NCBI RefSeq assembly: GCF_016428595.1
Contig: NZ_JAELVQ010000007.1
Coordinates: 62,001-126,000, forward strand
Direction: 5' to 3'
Source: Snuella sedimenti
GTDB lineage: Bacteria > Bacteroidota > Bacteroidia > Flavobacteriales > Flavobacteriaceae
Length of the DNA stretch: 64,000 bases
Part shown: piece by piece, positions 1-8,696 of the stretch
Position numbering within the stretch: position 1 is the stretch's first letter
How the letters are laid out: every line of letters starts with the position of its first letter
Program-made: the position numbers and the translations under genes
Notes under the pieces: generated by a model
What the model saw: the letters and a program-made list of their open reading frames with translations, nothing else
Told to the model about the DNA's origin: nothing
Databases searched by the model: none

Positions 1-471
1 GATTCGGAAGAAGACAAGTTAAAATACTTATCTCGTAAAATAGATTATAAAGTCGATTTAGGTAAGGTTGTAGGGAAACATCAAGGAGCACATTATTTCA
101 CGAAGGGACAACGTAAAGGCCTTGCTGTTGGCGGAACAGTAGAGCCACTTTTTGTAATAGATACCGATGTTGAGGATAATGTTATATATACCGGACAGGG
201 TAAAGAACATCCAGGGTTGTTAAAAAAAGCCTTGTTTGTTGCTAACGATGAGTTACACTGGATTCGCGAGGATTTGGCTTTGCAATCTGGTCAGACCATG
301 CAGGTAAAAGCTCGTATTAGATATCGCCAGCCCTTACAAACGGCAACATTGCATAAGGTAGAAGGCGGTTTGTACGTAGCGTTTAATGCCTTTCAATCTG
401 CCATTACCGAAGGACAATTTGTTGCGTGGTACATAGATGACGAGTTAATAGGTTCCGGAGTAATTTCGTAA
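1..471 (+). CDS. mnmA: tRNA-specific 2-thiouridylase MnmA, 3' end only
   Basis: The reading frame is open from the first base, so the gene begins before the window; 156 C-terminal residues are present. MnmA makes the 2-thio group of s2U34 in the anticodons of tRNA Lys, Glu and Gln, in the cytoplasm. The visible part carries the family's conserved stretch G-K-H-x-G-x-H-Y-F-T-x-G-Q-R-K-G-L (residues about 25-41), followed by the beta-barrel end of the protein. The catalytic cysteines and the ATP-binding PP-loop lie upstream, outside the window. An internal TTG at 217 could be mistaken for a start, but homologous sequence clearly continues upstream of it. Confidence 0.92.
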   Translation, partial: DSEEDKLKYLSRKIDYKVDLGKVVGKHQGAHYFTKGQRKGLAVGGTVEPLFVIDTDVEDNVIYTGQGKEHPGLLKKALFVANDELHWIREDLALQSGQTMQVKARIRYRQPLQTATLHKVEGGLYVAFNAFQSAITEGQFVAWYIDDELIGSGVIS

Positions 472-496
472 CTTGCCATGACCAAATCTGGTTATA

Positions 497-2143
497 GTGA
501 AACGAGCATTAACAAATTTTAAGGATTTCTTCATAAAACGATTGCTATTTGTTGGTCTGCTGTGCTTTCAGTTTTATGCTTCTGCCCAACAAGATGCTTG
601 GGTGTATATGGTTGATAAAGAAAACGTAACAGCTTCCATTGCCAATCCAATTACAATACTTACCCAGAAGGCCATAGATAGAAAAGCAGTTCATAACGTA
701 GCTATTGATGAGCGGGACGTTCCTGTAAACGAAAGTTATATAGCCCAGTTAAAAAATAGTACAGGTATTACCGTTATGGCCAAATCCAAATGGTTTAATG
801 CAGTACACGTTAGAGGAAGCCAACCAGATATTCAGGCTCTTGAGAACCTAGCATTTGTAGAGCATGTAGATTTTGCAAATAAAAGTTTGAACACTTCAAA
901 AGCAGTTAGAAAAGTAAAGGTTTCGAAGTTTAAAGAAACCTACGCCATGTTCAATTACGGTAATGCCTCCAATCAAATAGAAATGTTTAATGGCGATAAA
1001 TTGCACGAGGCCGGTTATACAGGAACAGGTATGACCGTTGCTGTTTTAGATGCTGGCTTTCCAAATGTAAATACCATGGTCGCTTTTAAGCGCTTAAGAG
1101 ATGCAGGTAACCTAAAGGGAGGTTATGACTTTGTGAACAGAGAGGATAATGTGTATGCAAATACAACAAGTAACCATGGCACGTTGGTACTAAGTGATAT
1201 GGCTGGGTATATCGAAAACCAATTTGTAGGAACCGCACCCGATGCATCCTACTATTTGTTTATAACCGAAGATGCCCTTAGTGAAAACCCAGTAGAAGAA
1301 AGTTATTGGGTAGAAGCAGCTGAGCGTGCGGATAGCTTAGGGGTAGATGTTATAAACACTTCCTTGGGATATACAACTTTCGACAATCCGAATTATAACT
1401 ATACAACATCCAATATGGATGGTAAAACAGCCTTTATAACCCGTGGAGCCAATATAGCTTTCGAAAAAGGCATGTTGCTTGTAAATTCTGCAGGAAACTC
1501 TGGAAATGATAGTTGGGGGATAGTAGGGGCTCCTGCCGATGCAGCGGGTGTTTTTACTGTTGGAGCGGTTGATGCTAGCGGAAATTATGCAGCATTCAGT
1601 TCCAGGGGTAGTGCTTTGCAACCAACCCATAAGCCAGATGTAGTTGCACAAGGACAAGCAAGTTATGTGATATTTGAAAACGGGGCAATTGGGACAGCAA
1701 ATGGAACATCGTTTAGTTCTCCTATTATGACAGGAGGTATGGTTTGTTTGTGGCAAGCTTTACCAGATAAAACAAATGCAGAGATTATGCAATTGGCAAG
1801 AGCATCGGCATCTCAATATGAAATGCCCGATTATAATTTAGGTTTTGGTATTCCTAATTTGGAATTGGCACTTAATATAGCTCTAGATGAAGCCCCAAAA
1901 GATGATTCGGATAACCTGCTCATATATCCAAACCCTGTAGAGGCTTCTTTATTTGTTAAAACAGCATCAGATAATTTTCCAATAACTATTAATCTTTTTG
2001 ATATACTCGGAAAACAGGTGCTACAATCAACACTTTCAGATCCTGAAGATGTGTTGGATGTGTCTACTTTGGCAAACGGAATATATATAGTTAGCGTATT
2101 TGCGGCAGATATTACAAAAACCTTTAAGCTTATAAAAAAATAA
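497..2143 (+). CDS. Secreted subtilisin-like serine peptidase (S8) with T9SS C-terminal sorting domain
   Basis: 548 residues. A Lys/Arg-rich N-terminus and hydrophobic core ending near Ala-Ser-Ala-Gln (residues about 15-31) look like a signal peptide. The S8 triad is visible: Asp185 in V-L-D-A-G, His227 in N-H-G-T, Ser405 in G-T-S-F-S-S-P, with the oxyanion Asn334 in S-A-G-N. Residues about 473-548 begin with Y-P-N-P and end in an F-K-L-I-K-K strand, the type A sorting domain that directs secretion by the type IX system. The start is GTG at 497; the ATG at 478 is in another frame. The stop overlaps the next ATG by one base, so it is probably co-transcribed with the two genes downstream. Substrate unknown. 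Confidence 0.9.
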   Translation: MKRALTNFKDFFIKRLLFVGLLCFQFYASAQQDAWVYMVDKENVTASIANPITILTQKAIDRKAVHNVAIDERDVPVNESYIAQLKNSTGITVMAKSKWFNAVHVRGSQPDIQALENLAFVEHVDFANKSLNTSKAVRKVKVSKFKETYAMFNYGNASNQIEMFNGDKLHEAGYTGTGMTVAVLDAGFPNVNTMVAFKRLRDAGNLKGGYDFVNREDNVYANTTSNHGTLVLSDMAGYIENQFVGTAPDASYYLFITEDALSENPVEESYWVEAAERADSLGVDVINTSLGYTTFDNPNYNYTTSNMDGKTAFITRGANIAFEKGMLLVNSAGNSGNDSWGIVGAPADAAGVFTVGAVDASGNYAAFSSRGSALQPTHKPDVVAQGQASYVIFENGAIGTANGTSFSSPIMTGGMVCLWQALPDKTNAEIMQLARASASQYEMPDYNLGFGIPNLELALNIALDEAPKDDSDNLLIYPNPVEASLFVKTASDNFPITINLFDILGKQVLQSTLSDPEDVLDVSTLANGIYIVSVFAADITKTFKLIKK

Positions 2144-3084
2144 TGACCAATAGAATAACCAAATTATTTGGTATTGAATATCCCATTATTCAGGCTGGTA
2201 TGGTATGGAATAGTGGATGGCGTTTGGCTTCGGCTTCCAGTAATTCAGGTATTTTAGGACTTATAGGGGCGGGATCTATGTATCCAGATGTGTTACGTGA
2301 GCACATTCAAAAATGTAAAAAAGCAACCAATAAGCCTTTTGGTGTTAATGTACCCATGCTGTATCCCAATATCCAGGAGATTATGGATATTATTGTGGAA
2401 GAAGGGGTGAAAATCGTGTTTACCTCTGCCGGAAACCCTAATACATGGACTCGTTGGTTACAGGATCACGGTATAACCGTAGTACATGTGGTTAGTAGTG
2501 TTAAGTTTGCCCTAAAGGCGCAAGAAGCTGGTGTTGATGCAGTGGTAGCCGAAGGCTTTGAGGCAGGCGGCCACAATGGTAGGGATGAAACAACAACATT
2601 AACCTTAATACCTATGGTTAAAGAACAGGTACATGTGCCTGTTATAGCGGCAGGGGGAATAGCTACAGGAAAAGCAATGTTGGCGGCGATGGTTTTGGGC
2701 GCCGATGGCGTACAGGTAGGGAGTCGGTTTGTTGCAAGTGAAGAATCATCAGCCCATAAGAATTTCAAACAAATGGTGGTCGATGCTAAAGAAGGTGATA
2801 CCCAGCTTACATTAAAAGAGTTAGCACCCGTACGATTGATAAAAAATAAATTCTACAAAGACATTGAGGAATTATACAAAACAGCACCTAGCCCAGATGC
2901 ATTGAAGCAATTGTTGGGACGGTCTAGAGCCAAACGAGGCATGTTTGAAGGCGATTTGGAAGAAGGTGAATTGGAAATTGGACAGGTATCTGGATTAATT
3001 CATGATATTAAGCCAGTAGCCCAAATAGTTCATGATATGGTACAAGAATTTGAAAAAGCGAAACAAAATGTGCTTACATTATAA
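2143..3084 (+). CDS. Nitronate monooxygenase / FabK-like flavoprotein
   Basis: 313 residues forming a single FMN-binding TIM barrel of the nitronate monooxygenase (2-nitropropane dioxygenase) / enoyl-ACP reductase II family. The N-terminus P-I-I-Q-A-G-M, the central E-G-x-E-A-G-G-H-N-G around residue 140 with its conserved His, and the phosphate-binding A-A-G-G-I-A and G-A-D-G-V-Q-x-G-S-R-F motifs are all visible. Members oxidise nitronates such as propionate-3-nitronate or reduce enoyl-ACP, and sequence alone does not settle which. It is coupled to the upstream peptidase by an overlapping stop and start, and the Dabb gene lies 16 bases downstream. Confidence 0.82.
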   Translation: MTNRITKLFGIEYPIIQAGMVWNSGWRLASASSNSGILGLIGAGSMYPDVLREHIQKCKKATNKPFGVNVPMLYPNIQEIMDIIVEEGVKIVFTSAGNPNTWTRWLQDHGITVVHVVSSVKFALKAQEAGVDAVVAEGFEAGGHNGRDETTTLTLIPMVKEQVHVPVIAAGGIATGKAMLAAMVLGADGVQVGSRFVASEESSAHKNFKQMVVDAKEGDTQLTLKELAPVRLIKNKFYKDIEELYKTAPSPDALKQLLGRSRAKRGMFEGDLEEGELEIGQVSGLIHDIKPVAQIVHDMVQEFEKAKQNVLTL

Positions 3085-3100
3085 TTAATAAAAACTTAAA

Positions 3101-3415
3101 ATGGGAAATTTTAGACACACGGTCTTTTTCTGGTTGAAAAAACCAGATGATCAGTCAGATAGAAATGCTTTCGAAACTTCTTTAAAAAAGTTTATAGACA
3201 GTTCGGTATTTGTAAAAACCAAACATTTGGGAACACCGGCCAACACACCACGTGAGGTAGTCGATAATTCCTTTACCTATTGTTTGGTAGTCGACTTTGT
3301 AACCAAAGAGGCTCACGATAAATATCAAGAAGAACCAGCACATAAATTGTTTATAGAAGAATCCAGTAATTTATGGGATAAGGTGTTGGTTTACGATTCA
3401 GAAAACATATGGTGA
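3101..3415 (+). CDS. Dabb-domain (dimeric alpha/beta barrel) protein
   Basis: 104 residues, nearly all one stress-responsive alpha/beta barrel (Dabb) domain. It opens with R-H-T-V-F-F-W-L-K and has the typical D-F-V-T-K-E-A-H-D-K-Y-Q-E-x-P-A-H segment near residue 75. Such ferredoxin-like proteins are small cytoplasmic homodimers; some are cyclases or monooxygenase relatives, most have no known reaction. It is the last gene of the 497-3415 group and is followed by a strong hairpin. I see no residue that fixes its chemistry. Confidence 0.85.
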   Translation: MGNFRHTVFFWLKKPDDQSDRNAFETSLKKFIDSSVFVKTKHLGTPANTPREVVDNSFTYCLVVDFVTKEAHDKYQEEPAHKLFIEESSNLWDKVLVYDSENIW

Positions 3416-3451
3416 TCGATTGATAGTTCTACAGTAAGGTTTTAAAAGGAA

Positions 3452-3477
3452 TAAGGGGAAAATTAATTTTCCCCTTA
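3452..3477 (+). terminator. Perfect 26-nt palindromic hairpin after the Dabb gene
   Basis: The bases TAAGGGGAAAA and their exact complement flank a short TTAA centre, giving a G/C-cored stem 37 bases after the Dabb stop codon. A clear U tract does not follow, but position and stem strength fit transcription termination of the 497-3415 operon. Nothing else is recognisable in the 3416-3700 gap. Confidence 0.6.
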
Positions 3478-3702
3478 CCATTGAAACCAGAAGCCATAAT
3501 ATTTTTAATCCCTATAAAATAAAAGCTAAATGGTTTTATAATGTTTGTTGCGTATTTGTATGCCTAAAAGGGGAACTTAGGTTTTACAAAGATAGAAAAT
3601 AAAATACTGTATTACAGTTTGTTGTAGCTGTTTGTTAACATTAAATAAGGTCAATGTATCAAATGCCTAGTTTTAAAATTACTTTAAGCAAATTGTAAAG
3701 AC

Positions 3703-3710
3703 TATTTTTG
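3703..3710 (+). promoter_or_regulatory. Bacteroidota -7 box (TATTTTTG) in front of the MATE gene
   Basis: Matches the Bacteroidota sigma-ABfr consensus TAnnTTTG. It ends only four bases before the ATG at 3715, so transcription would start at or next to the start codon (leaderless or nearly so). No good -33 TTTG element is seen at the usual distance, which lowers confidence. Confidence 0.45.
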
Positions 3711-3714
3711 CGCC

Positions 3715-5091
3715 ATGAATTTAAGGGACTACACAAAAGAGTTTAAATACAATTGGCAATTAGCTTCTCCTGTAATGTTGGGTATGCTGGGGCATACCTT
3801 TGTTAGTTTTATAGATAATATTATGGTAGGCCAATTGGGAACAGCCGAGCTGGCAGCAGTTTCTTTAGGAAATAGCTTTATGTTCATTGCCATGTCCTTG
3901 GGGATTGGGTTCTCAACGGCTATAACACCCTTAATTGCTGAAGCAGATGCCGCTAATAATTATTTAAGGGGAAAATCATCCTTTAAGCATGGTTTGTTTT
4001 TATGCACGGTTTTGGGTGTGCTGTTGTTTATCATGATACTATTAGCCAAGCCGTTAATGTATTTAATGAAGCAGCCTGTAGAAGTTGTTGAATTGGCTAT
4101 TCCATATTTAGATTTGGTAGCTTTTTCGTTAATCCCTTTAATTATTTTTCAAGGTTTTAAGCAATTTAGTGATGGCCTATCTATGACTAGGTTGCCTATG
4201 TATGCTACATTATTGGCCAATATCATAAATGTTATTCTTAATTATGTGCTCATTTTTGGAAAGTTTGGTTTTCCGCAACTAGGTATTGTTGGAGCAGCTT
4301 ATGGCACATTAGTCTCCCGAATTGTTATGGTGTGGTATATATGGTATTTATTAAAAGGGAAGGAGAAGTCTAAAGATTATGTGACTAATATTAAAATTTT
4401 TGTCTTAGATAAGCTAATGCTTAAAAAGATTATTAATCTAGGAGCACCCAGTGCCATGCAAATGTTCTTTGAAGTCGCTATTTTTACGGCGGCAGTGTGG
4501 TTAAGTGGGCTTTTAGGAAAGAATCCACAAGCAGCAAATCAGATTGCTTTAAACTTGTCTTCGATGACCTTTATGGTAGCTATGGGCTTAAGTGTAGCAT
4601 CAATGATTCGGGTTGGAAATCAAAAGGGATTACATAATTACACCGATTTGCGAAGGATCGCCTTTTCCTTGTTTATGTTGGGAACCATGTTGGCTTGTTG
4701 CTTTGCTATACTATTCTTTGCGTTTCATGAAGAGTTACCTAAGCTATATGTCGATTTTGATGATGCTCATAACCTCGCAGATAATACCGAAGTAGTAAAC
4801 ATTGCGTCAAAGTTGTTAATTGCTGCTGCGATTTTTCAAATTAGCGACAGTATTCAGGTTTTGGTATTAGGCGCTTTGCGCGGACTGCAAGATGTTAAGA
4901 TACCTACGTTTATTACATTTGTATCCTATTGGCTTGTTGGATTTCCAATTAGTTGGTTCTGTGGTAAGGAATCTGCATTTGGAAGTTTTGGAATTTGGAT
5001 GGGCTTACTGGCCGGTTTAACGACTGCGGCTATTTTGTTGTATATTCGATTTAATTATTTAACTAAAAAACTTATTGTAGGAAGTGCATAA
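3715..5091 (+). CDS. MATE family multidrug / polyspecific exporter
   Basis: 458 residues with about twelve hydrophobic segments arranged as two MatE repeats (residues roughly 15-230 and 240-450). The N-terminal repeat shows the usual P-V-M-L-G-M-L and D-N-I-M-V-G-Q-L-G motifs of NorM-type proteins. MATE proteins expel cationic or lipophilic compounds using Na+ or H+ gradients in the inner membrane. It stands alone between a terminator and a decayed region and is about 6 kb from the polysaccharide locus, so there is no reason to read it as a glycan flippase. Confidence 0.9.
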   Translation: MNLRDYTKEFKYNWQLASPVMLGMLGHTFVSFIDNIMVGQLGTAELAAVSLGNSFMFIAMSLGIGFSTAITPLIAEADAANNYLRGKSSFKHGLFLCTVLGVLLFIMILLAKPLMYLMKQPVEVVELAIPYLDLVAFSLIPLIIFQGFKQFSDGLSMTRLPMYATLLANIINVILNYVLIFGKFGFPQLGIVGAAYGTLVSRIVMVWYIWYLLKGKEKSKDYVTNIKIFVLDKLMLKKIINLGAPSAMQMFFEVAIFTAAVWLSGLLGKNPQAANQIALNLSSMTFMVAMGLSVASMIRVGNQKGLHNYTDLRRIAFSLFMLGTMLACCFAILFFAFHEELPKLYVDFDDAHNLADNTEVVNIASKLLIAAAIFQISDSIQVLVLGALRGLQDVKIPTFITFVSYWLVGFPISWFCGKESAFGSFGIWMGLLAGLTTAAILLYIRFNYLTKKLIVGSA

Positions 5092-5142
5092 AGTGCTTAA
5101 AGAGGCTAAAATGAGTTAGCACTGAAAAGCTTAAATTTGTTT

Positions 5143-5437
5143 ATGACGGATAAAGAGTTTGTGAAAAAAAATAGAAAAAGAACTTTAGAATTTGCTGTTC
5201 AGATGCTAAGAGTGTCCTCAAGCATACCTTAGACTCCAGAAGCAAGGAAGATTTTAAAAATAAAATAAAGATTTGCTTGGAGAAGCTAGTGAAATAGATT
5301 ATTGGTTAGAGATAATAGAAACATTGAACTGGGGAGATAATACTATTTTAAGCGGTTTAAGAAAAGAGGCTAAAGAACTTTTGGCTATATTTACTCAAAA
5401 AGAATTCCTCGACGCTCAGCGTCGGGGTTTCCGTTGA
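5143..5437 (+). pseudogene. Broken four-helix-bundle (S23 / TIGR02436-type) gene
   Basis: Three pieces of one small protein family lie in three successive frames. Frame 1 from ATG 5143 gives a T-L-E-F-A-V-Q-M-L start and hits TAG at 5230. Frame 3 from 5232 gives S-R-S-K-E-D-F-K-N-K-I-K-I. Frame 2 from 5279 gives G-E-A-S-E-I-D-Y-W-L-E-I and runs to TGA at 5435. Together they follow the family pattern (F-A-V, then S-K-x-D-F-x-x-K, then E-A-x-E-x-x-Y-W-L), but the central R-S-x-S-I-G-A-N helix is missing. Intact members are about 115-120 residues and of uncertain function; many sit as insertions near rRNA or in intergenic regions. Confidence 0.8.
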
Positions 5438-5580
5438 AATTGTCATTCCCGCTAAAACGGGAATCTAAATACAGAATTTCGTTTTTTGACCTTGTGAGGT
5501 CAAAATGAAACGAGCGAAACCTGTACTGAGCTTGTCGTAGTATACCCCTATGGCTCTGCCTCGGGGATAGTTCGTTTCAA
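5404..5580. repeat. REP-like hairpin cluster 3' of the S23 pseudogene
   Basis: Consecutive small inverted repeats: CGACGCT/AGCGTCG (5410-5424), CCCG/CGGG inside a GTCATTCCCG start (about 5442-5461), TTTTGACCT/AGGTCAAAA (5484-5505), and GAAACGA paired with TCGTTTC near 5507-5577. The GTCATTCC start and TGAGCTTGTCG core resemble dispersed intergenic repeats of Flavobacteriaceae. No reading frame is supported here. Confidence 0.6.
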
Positions 5581-5677
5581 GAAATTCTTTATTTCAATAG
5601 CTAATAAATTATAACTTTGACAAAAATAATTTTTAGTGCAATTTAGGCACTTGAAACTTAAAACTTAAGACTTAAAA

Positions 5678-5905
5678 ATGACACTTCCAAAGTTTATTCT
5701 TGGTGATAATACCAATTTTCCAAATGCTATTTTTGTAATTCATACCGAATTTCCACGATTCATTATCAATCTTGAAGATGATGAAATAGAATGGTTTGAA
5801 GAATTTAGTAAAGAAGACGAAAAAGAGTTGGTTGCAGAAACAGAAACGATGATAAAATTGGCAACCGACTTTTATGATAGTGAAATAGCTAAATATGAAG
5901 AATAA
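5678..5905 (+). CDS. Small conserved acidic protein of unknown function
   Basis: 75 residues, start ATG 5678. A mixed beta/alpha first half (F-I-L-G-D-N, F-V-I-H-T-E-F-P-R-F-I-I) is followed by a strongly acidic helix with many Glu and Asp. No signal peptide, membrane segment or known catalytic motif. It ends 34 bases before the PAP2 gene and may share its transcript. I do not recognise a named family; coding status rests on sensible composition and codon use. Confidence 0.7.
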   Translation: MTLPKFILGDNTNFPNAIFVIHTEFPRFIINLEDDEIEWFEEFSKEDEKELVAETETMIKLATDFYDSEIAKYEE

Positions 5906-5939
5906 TAAAGTATTAATTGAGAATTAACTGTTTTTGGAA

Positions 5940-6509
5940 ATGATCGATACCCTTTTAGAATACGATACAGCGTTATTTTTGTTTTTAAATAATTTAGGTT
6001 CTGAGCCTTGGGATAATTTGTGGTTACTAATCACTAATAAGTTAACATTTATTCCTTTATATGCGTTTTTGTTGTTTTTATTATATAAAAAATACGGATT
6101 AAAGACGCTTCTTGTGCTTGTGGTGCTTATTGCACTCATGATCACTTTTACCGATCAGATAACCAATGTTTTTAAGCGAGGCTTCGAGCGTGCCAGGCCG
6201 TGTAGGGCTGAAGGGGTTATGGATCAAATGCGGTTTATAGCGGTACGATGTGGGAAATACGGTTTTTTCTCGGGGCATTCTTCAAATTCGATGGCAACCG
6301 CGGTATTTGCGGGTTTACTGCTAAGACCTTATTATAGAAACCTTATTTTTATATTGTTGTTGTGGAGTGCAATAGTTGCTTATAGTAGAATTTATGTAGG
6401 GGTACATTATCCGCTGGATATTATTTGTGGTTTGACTTTCGGTGCACTTTCAGGGTTTTTGTTTTATAAGTTGTTTTTTTATATAAAGAACAGGTTTTTG
6501 GATACTTAA
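5940..6509 (+). CDS. PAP2-family membrane phosphatase
   Basis: 189 residues from ATG 5940 (an in-frame TTG two codons upstream is less likely). The three phosphatase motifs are present: K-R-x(6)-R-P near residue 80 (K-R-G-F-E-R-A-R-P), F-S-G-H-S around residue 108, and S-R-x-Y-V-G-V-H-Y-P-x-D near residue 145, with both catalytic His and the Asp. Four to six hydrophobic segments place it in the inner membrane. Relatives dephosphorylate phosphatidic acid, undecaprenyl diphosphate or lipid A; an undecaprenyl-PP role would suit the nearby glycan genes but is inference. Confidence 0.9.
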   Translation: MIDTLLEYDTALFLFLNNLGSEPWDNLWLLITNKLTFIPLYAFLLFLLYKKYGLKTLLVLVVLIALMITFTDQITNVFKRGFERARPCRAEGVMDQMRFIAVRCGKYGFFSGHSSNSMATAVFAGLLLRPYYRNLIFILLLWSAIVAYSRIYVGVHYPLDIICGLTFGALSGFLFYKLFFYIKNRFLDT

Positions 6510-6620
6510 GAGTAAAAGTTATGCATAGTTGGGTAATTGTAATTGAGAGCAACGAGAGTTAACATGCGTTTCCGATTTTATAATTAACATAAAATAAGGT
6601 AATTATTAAAATTTAAACAA

Positions 6621-7562
6621 ATGAAGATCTTGGTAACCGGTGCAGCAGGTTTTATTGGTTCGCATACCGCAGAGCGTTTAAGTAAAATGGGGCATGAAGT
6701 AGTCGGGGTTGATAATTTTTCGCCATACTATGATGTAAAACTTAAACGGTCAAATGAAAATGTACTAAAGGATAGCGGTATATATATTATTAACAAAGAT
6801 TTAAGGGACAGTGATTTAAGAGAGCACTTGCCCAAAGATGTAAATTACATTTATCATTTTGCTGCGCATCCAGGGATTTCATCTCATTCTTCATTTCATG
6901 ATTATTTAAGTAATAATATTTTAGGAACTAAGAACCTAGTCGATTATGCTTTGCAATTACCAGACTTAAAACTTTTTGTCAACATAGGAACGTCTTCTGT
7001 TTATGGCTTGGAAGCTACTTGTTCTGAAATTAGTGAACCCAAACCGGCATCGTATTACGGTGTTACAAAACTGGCAGCCGAGCAGTTGGTGTTGCAAAAA
7101 AGTAGGGAACAGAAACTAAATGCCTGTTCTTTGCGTTTGTATTCTGTTATAGGCCCTAGGGAGCGACCAGAAAAACTATATACAAAGTTAATAGCCTCAG
7201 GAATAAAAAAGGAAACATTCCCATTGTTTGAAGGAAGCCAAAATCATATAAGAAGTTTTACTTATGTTGGCGACATTGTTGATGGTGTAGTGGGGGTAAT
7301 AGGGAAAGAAGCACTTGTAAATACCCAGGTTATTAATTTGGGAACGGAGGCAGAGCATACTACTAAGCAAGGAATAGAAGCAGTAGAAGCTGTTTTAGGA
7401 ACGTCAATAACCATTAAAACACTACCAAAACGTACTGGCGATCAATTACGTACCAAGGCTAATATAGATAAAGCCAAGGCTTTACTTAATTATAATCCGC
7501 AAACCACCCTTGCGGAAGCGGTTAAACAACAAGTAGCCTGGTACAAACACCATATTTTATAA
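6621..7562 (+). CDS. NAD-dependent nucleotide-sugar epimerase (extended SDR)
   Basis: 313 residues. The Rossmann motif T-G-A-A-G-F-I-G-S is at residues 6-14, D31-N-F-S-P-Y-Y-D matches UDP-glucuronate 4-epimerase-like proteins, and the catalytic Tyr146 and Lys150 lie in Y-Y-G-V-T-K. It would interconvert UDP-hexuronates or UDP-hexoses in the cytoplasm. The gene is not inside the polysaccharide operon but could feed it. Its last six bases overlap the 3' end of the convergent meaB gene. Confidence 0.87.
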   Translation: MKILVTGAAGFIGSHTAERLSKMGHEVVGVDNFSPYYDVKLKRSNENVLKDSGIYIINKDLRDSDLREHLPKDVNYIYHFAAHPGISSHSSFHDYLSNNILGTKNLVDYALQLPDLKLFVNIGTSSVYGLEATCSEISEPKPASYYGVTKLAAEQLVLQKSREQKLNACSLRLYSVIGPRERPEKLYTKLIASGIKKETFPLFEGSQNHIRSFTYVGDIVDGVVGVIGKEALVNTQVINLGTEAEHTTKQGIEAVEAVLGTSITIKTLPKRTGDQLRTKANIDKAKALLNYNPQTTLAEAVKQQVAWYKHHIL

Positions 7563-8627
7563 ATTCAGTAAATAATCGGCTGCAGCAAATGGTGTTGTTT
7601 CATTAGCTTTTATAAGTTCTAATTGTTGCTCTAATTCCTTTTTTATATCCGGTCTGTTAAAAAAATGAGATTTTAATTGTGTTTCAATAGTTTGTATAAG
7701 CCAAAATTTATTCTGCTCTTGGCGCTTTTTTTCAAAGTAATGGTTTTTGGAAGTAATGGCAATATAGTCAGAAATTAGCTTCCAAACACTGTCTATGCCT
7801 TCATTTTGTAATGCACTGCAAAGCATTACCTTAGGCTTCCATCGGGATGCCTTTATGGGGTATAATTGAAGTGCTTTATTAAACTCAACTTTTGCCAATT
7901 GGGCATGTTTTAAGGTGTCTCCATCGGCCTTGTTAATAACGACAGCATCTGCCATTTCCATAATACCGCGCTTAATACCTTGTAGCTCATCGCCAGCACC
8001 GGCTAATTTCAGTAGCAAAAAGAAATCGACCATACTGTGAACGGTAGTTTCACTCTGCCCAACGCCAACAGTTTCTATAATAATGACATCAAAACCGGCA
8101 GCTTCACATAAAATAATGCTTTCCCTTGTTTTTCTTGCAACACCCCCTAAGGAGTCTCCAGAGGACGAAGGGCGAATAAAAGCGTGTTCATCTTTTACGA
8201 GAGCTTCCATACGGGTTTTGTCCCCCAAAATACTTCCTTTACTAAGGGAGCTACTGGGGTCTATGGCCAGTACGGCAACACGTTTGCCTTTTGATGTTAG
8301 ATATTTGCCAAAAGCTTCAATAAAGGTGCTTTTTCCAACTCCGGGAACCCCCGTAACGCCTATACGGATTGACTGATTCGCATAAGGCAAACAAGCTTTA
8401 ATAATTGCATTGGCCTGTTTTATGTGCGAAGGGTGATTACTTTCAATTAGTGTAATGGCCCTACTTAAAGCAACTGTATCACTTTTTAAAATAGAAGCAA
8501 CTAGCGCTTTTGTGTTTAGTTTGGTGTTGCGCTTTGTTCGAATATTTTTAATAGCCCGAGTGTTCGTGTCTTTTGGTTGGGACACGCCTTTGTTTTCATG
8601 TAAAGCCGATGTTTTTTCTTTAGCCAC
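7557..8627 (-). CDS. meaB: Methylmalonyl-CoA mutase-associated GTPase MeaB (ArgK family)
   Basis: 356 residues. P-loop G-V-P-G-V-G-K-S at residues 93-100, switch region I-E-T-V-G-V-G-Q-S at 184-192 and the N-K-A-D guanine motif at 232-235 identify the SIMIBI G3E GTPase MeaB, which protects and reloads the B12-dependent methylmalonyl-CoA mutase. The first roughly 45 residues are a Lys/Arg/Thr-rich tail of low complexity. The start is GTG at 8627; an upstream ATG is out of frame. No mutase gene lies in the window. Confidence 0.92.
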   Translation of the reverse strand: MAKEKTSALHENKGVSQPKDTNTRAIKNIRTKRNTKLNTKALVASILKSDTVALSRAITLIESNHPSHIKQANAIIKACLPYANQSIRIGVTGVPGVGKSTFIEAFGKYLTSKGKRVAVLAIDPSSSLSKGSILGDKTRMEALVKDEHAFIRPSSSGDSLGGVARKTRESIILCEAAGFDVIIIETVGVGQSETTVHSMVDFFLLLKLAGAGDELQGIKRGIMEMADAVVINKADGDTLKHAQLAKVEFNKALQLYPIKASRWKPKVMLCSALQNEGIDSVWKLISDYIAITSKNHYFEKKRQEQNKFWLIQTIETQLKSHFFNRPDIKKELEQQLELIKANETTPFAAADYLLNL

Positions 8628-8696
8628 AAATACGCATTTCTTTATCTAAGTTACAATTTTAATTTGAGACTTAATACAGCGAATGAATAGTGTAGG

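Noticed and set aside
1337-1756. 139-codon minus-strand gene rich in Cys
   Set aside because: It lies wholly antisense to the catalytic domain of the subtilase, whose triad and sorting domain are intact; the composition is that of a shadow frame.
3715-5091. Wzx-type flippase for the polysaccharide
   Set aside because: The two MatE repeats and N-terminal motifs are those of NorM-like drug exporters. The gene stands alone, far outside the polysaccharide operon and behind a terminator.
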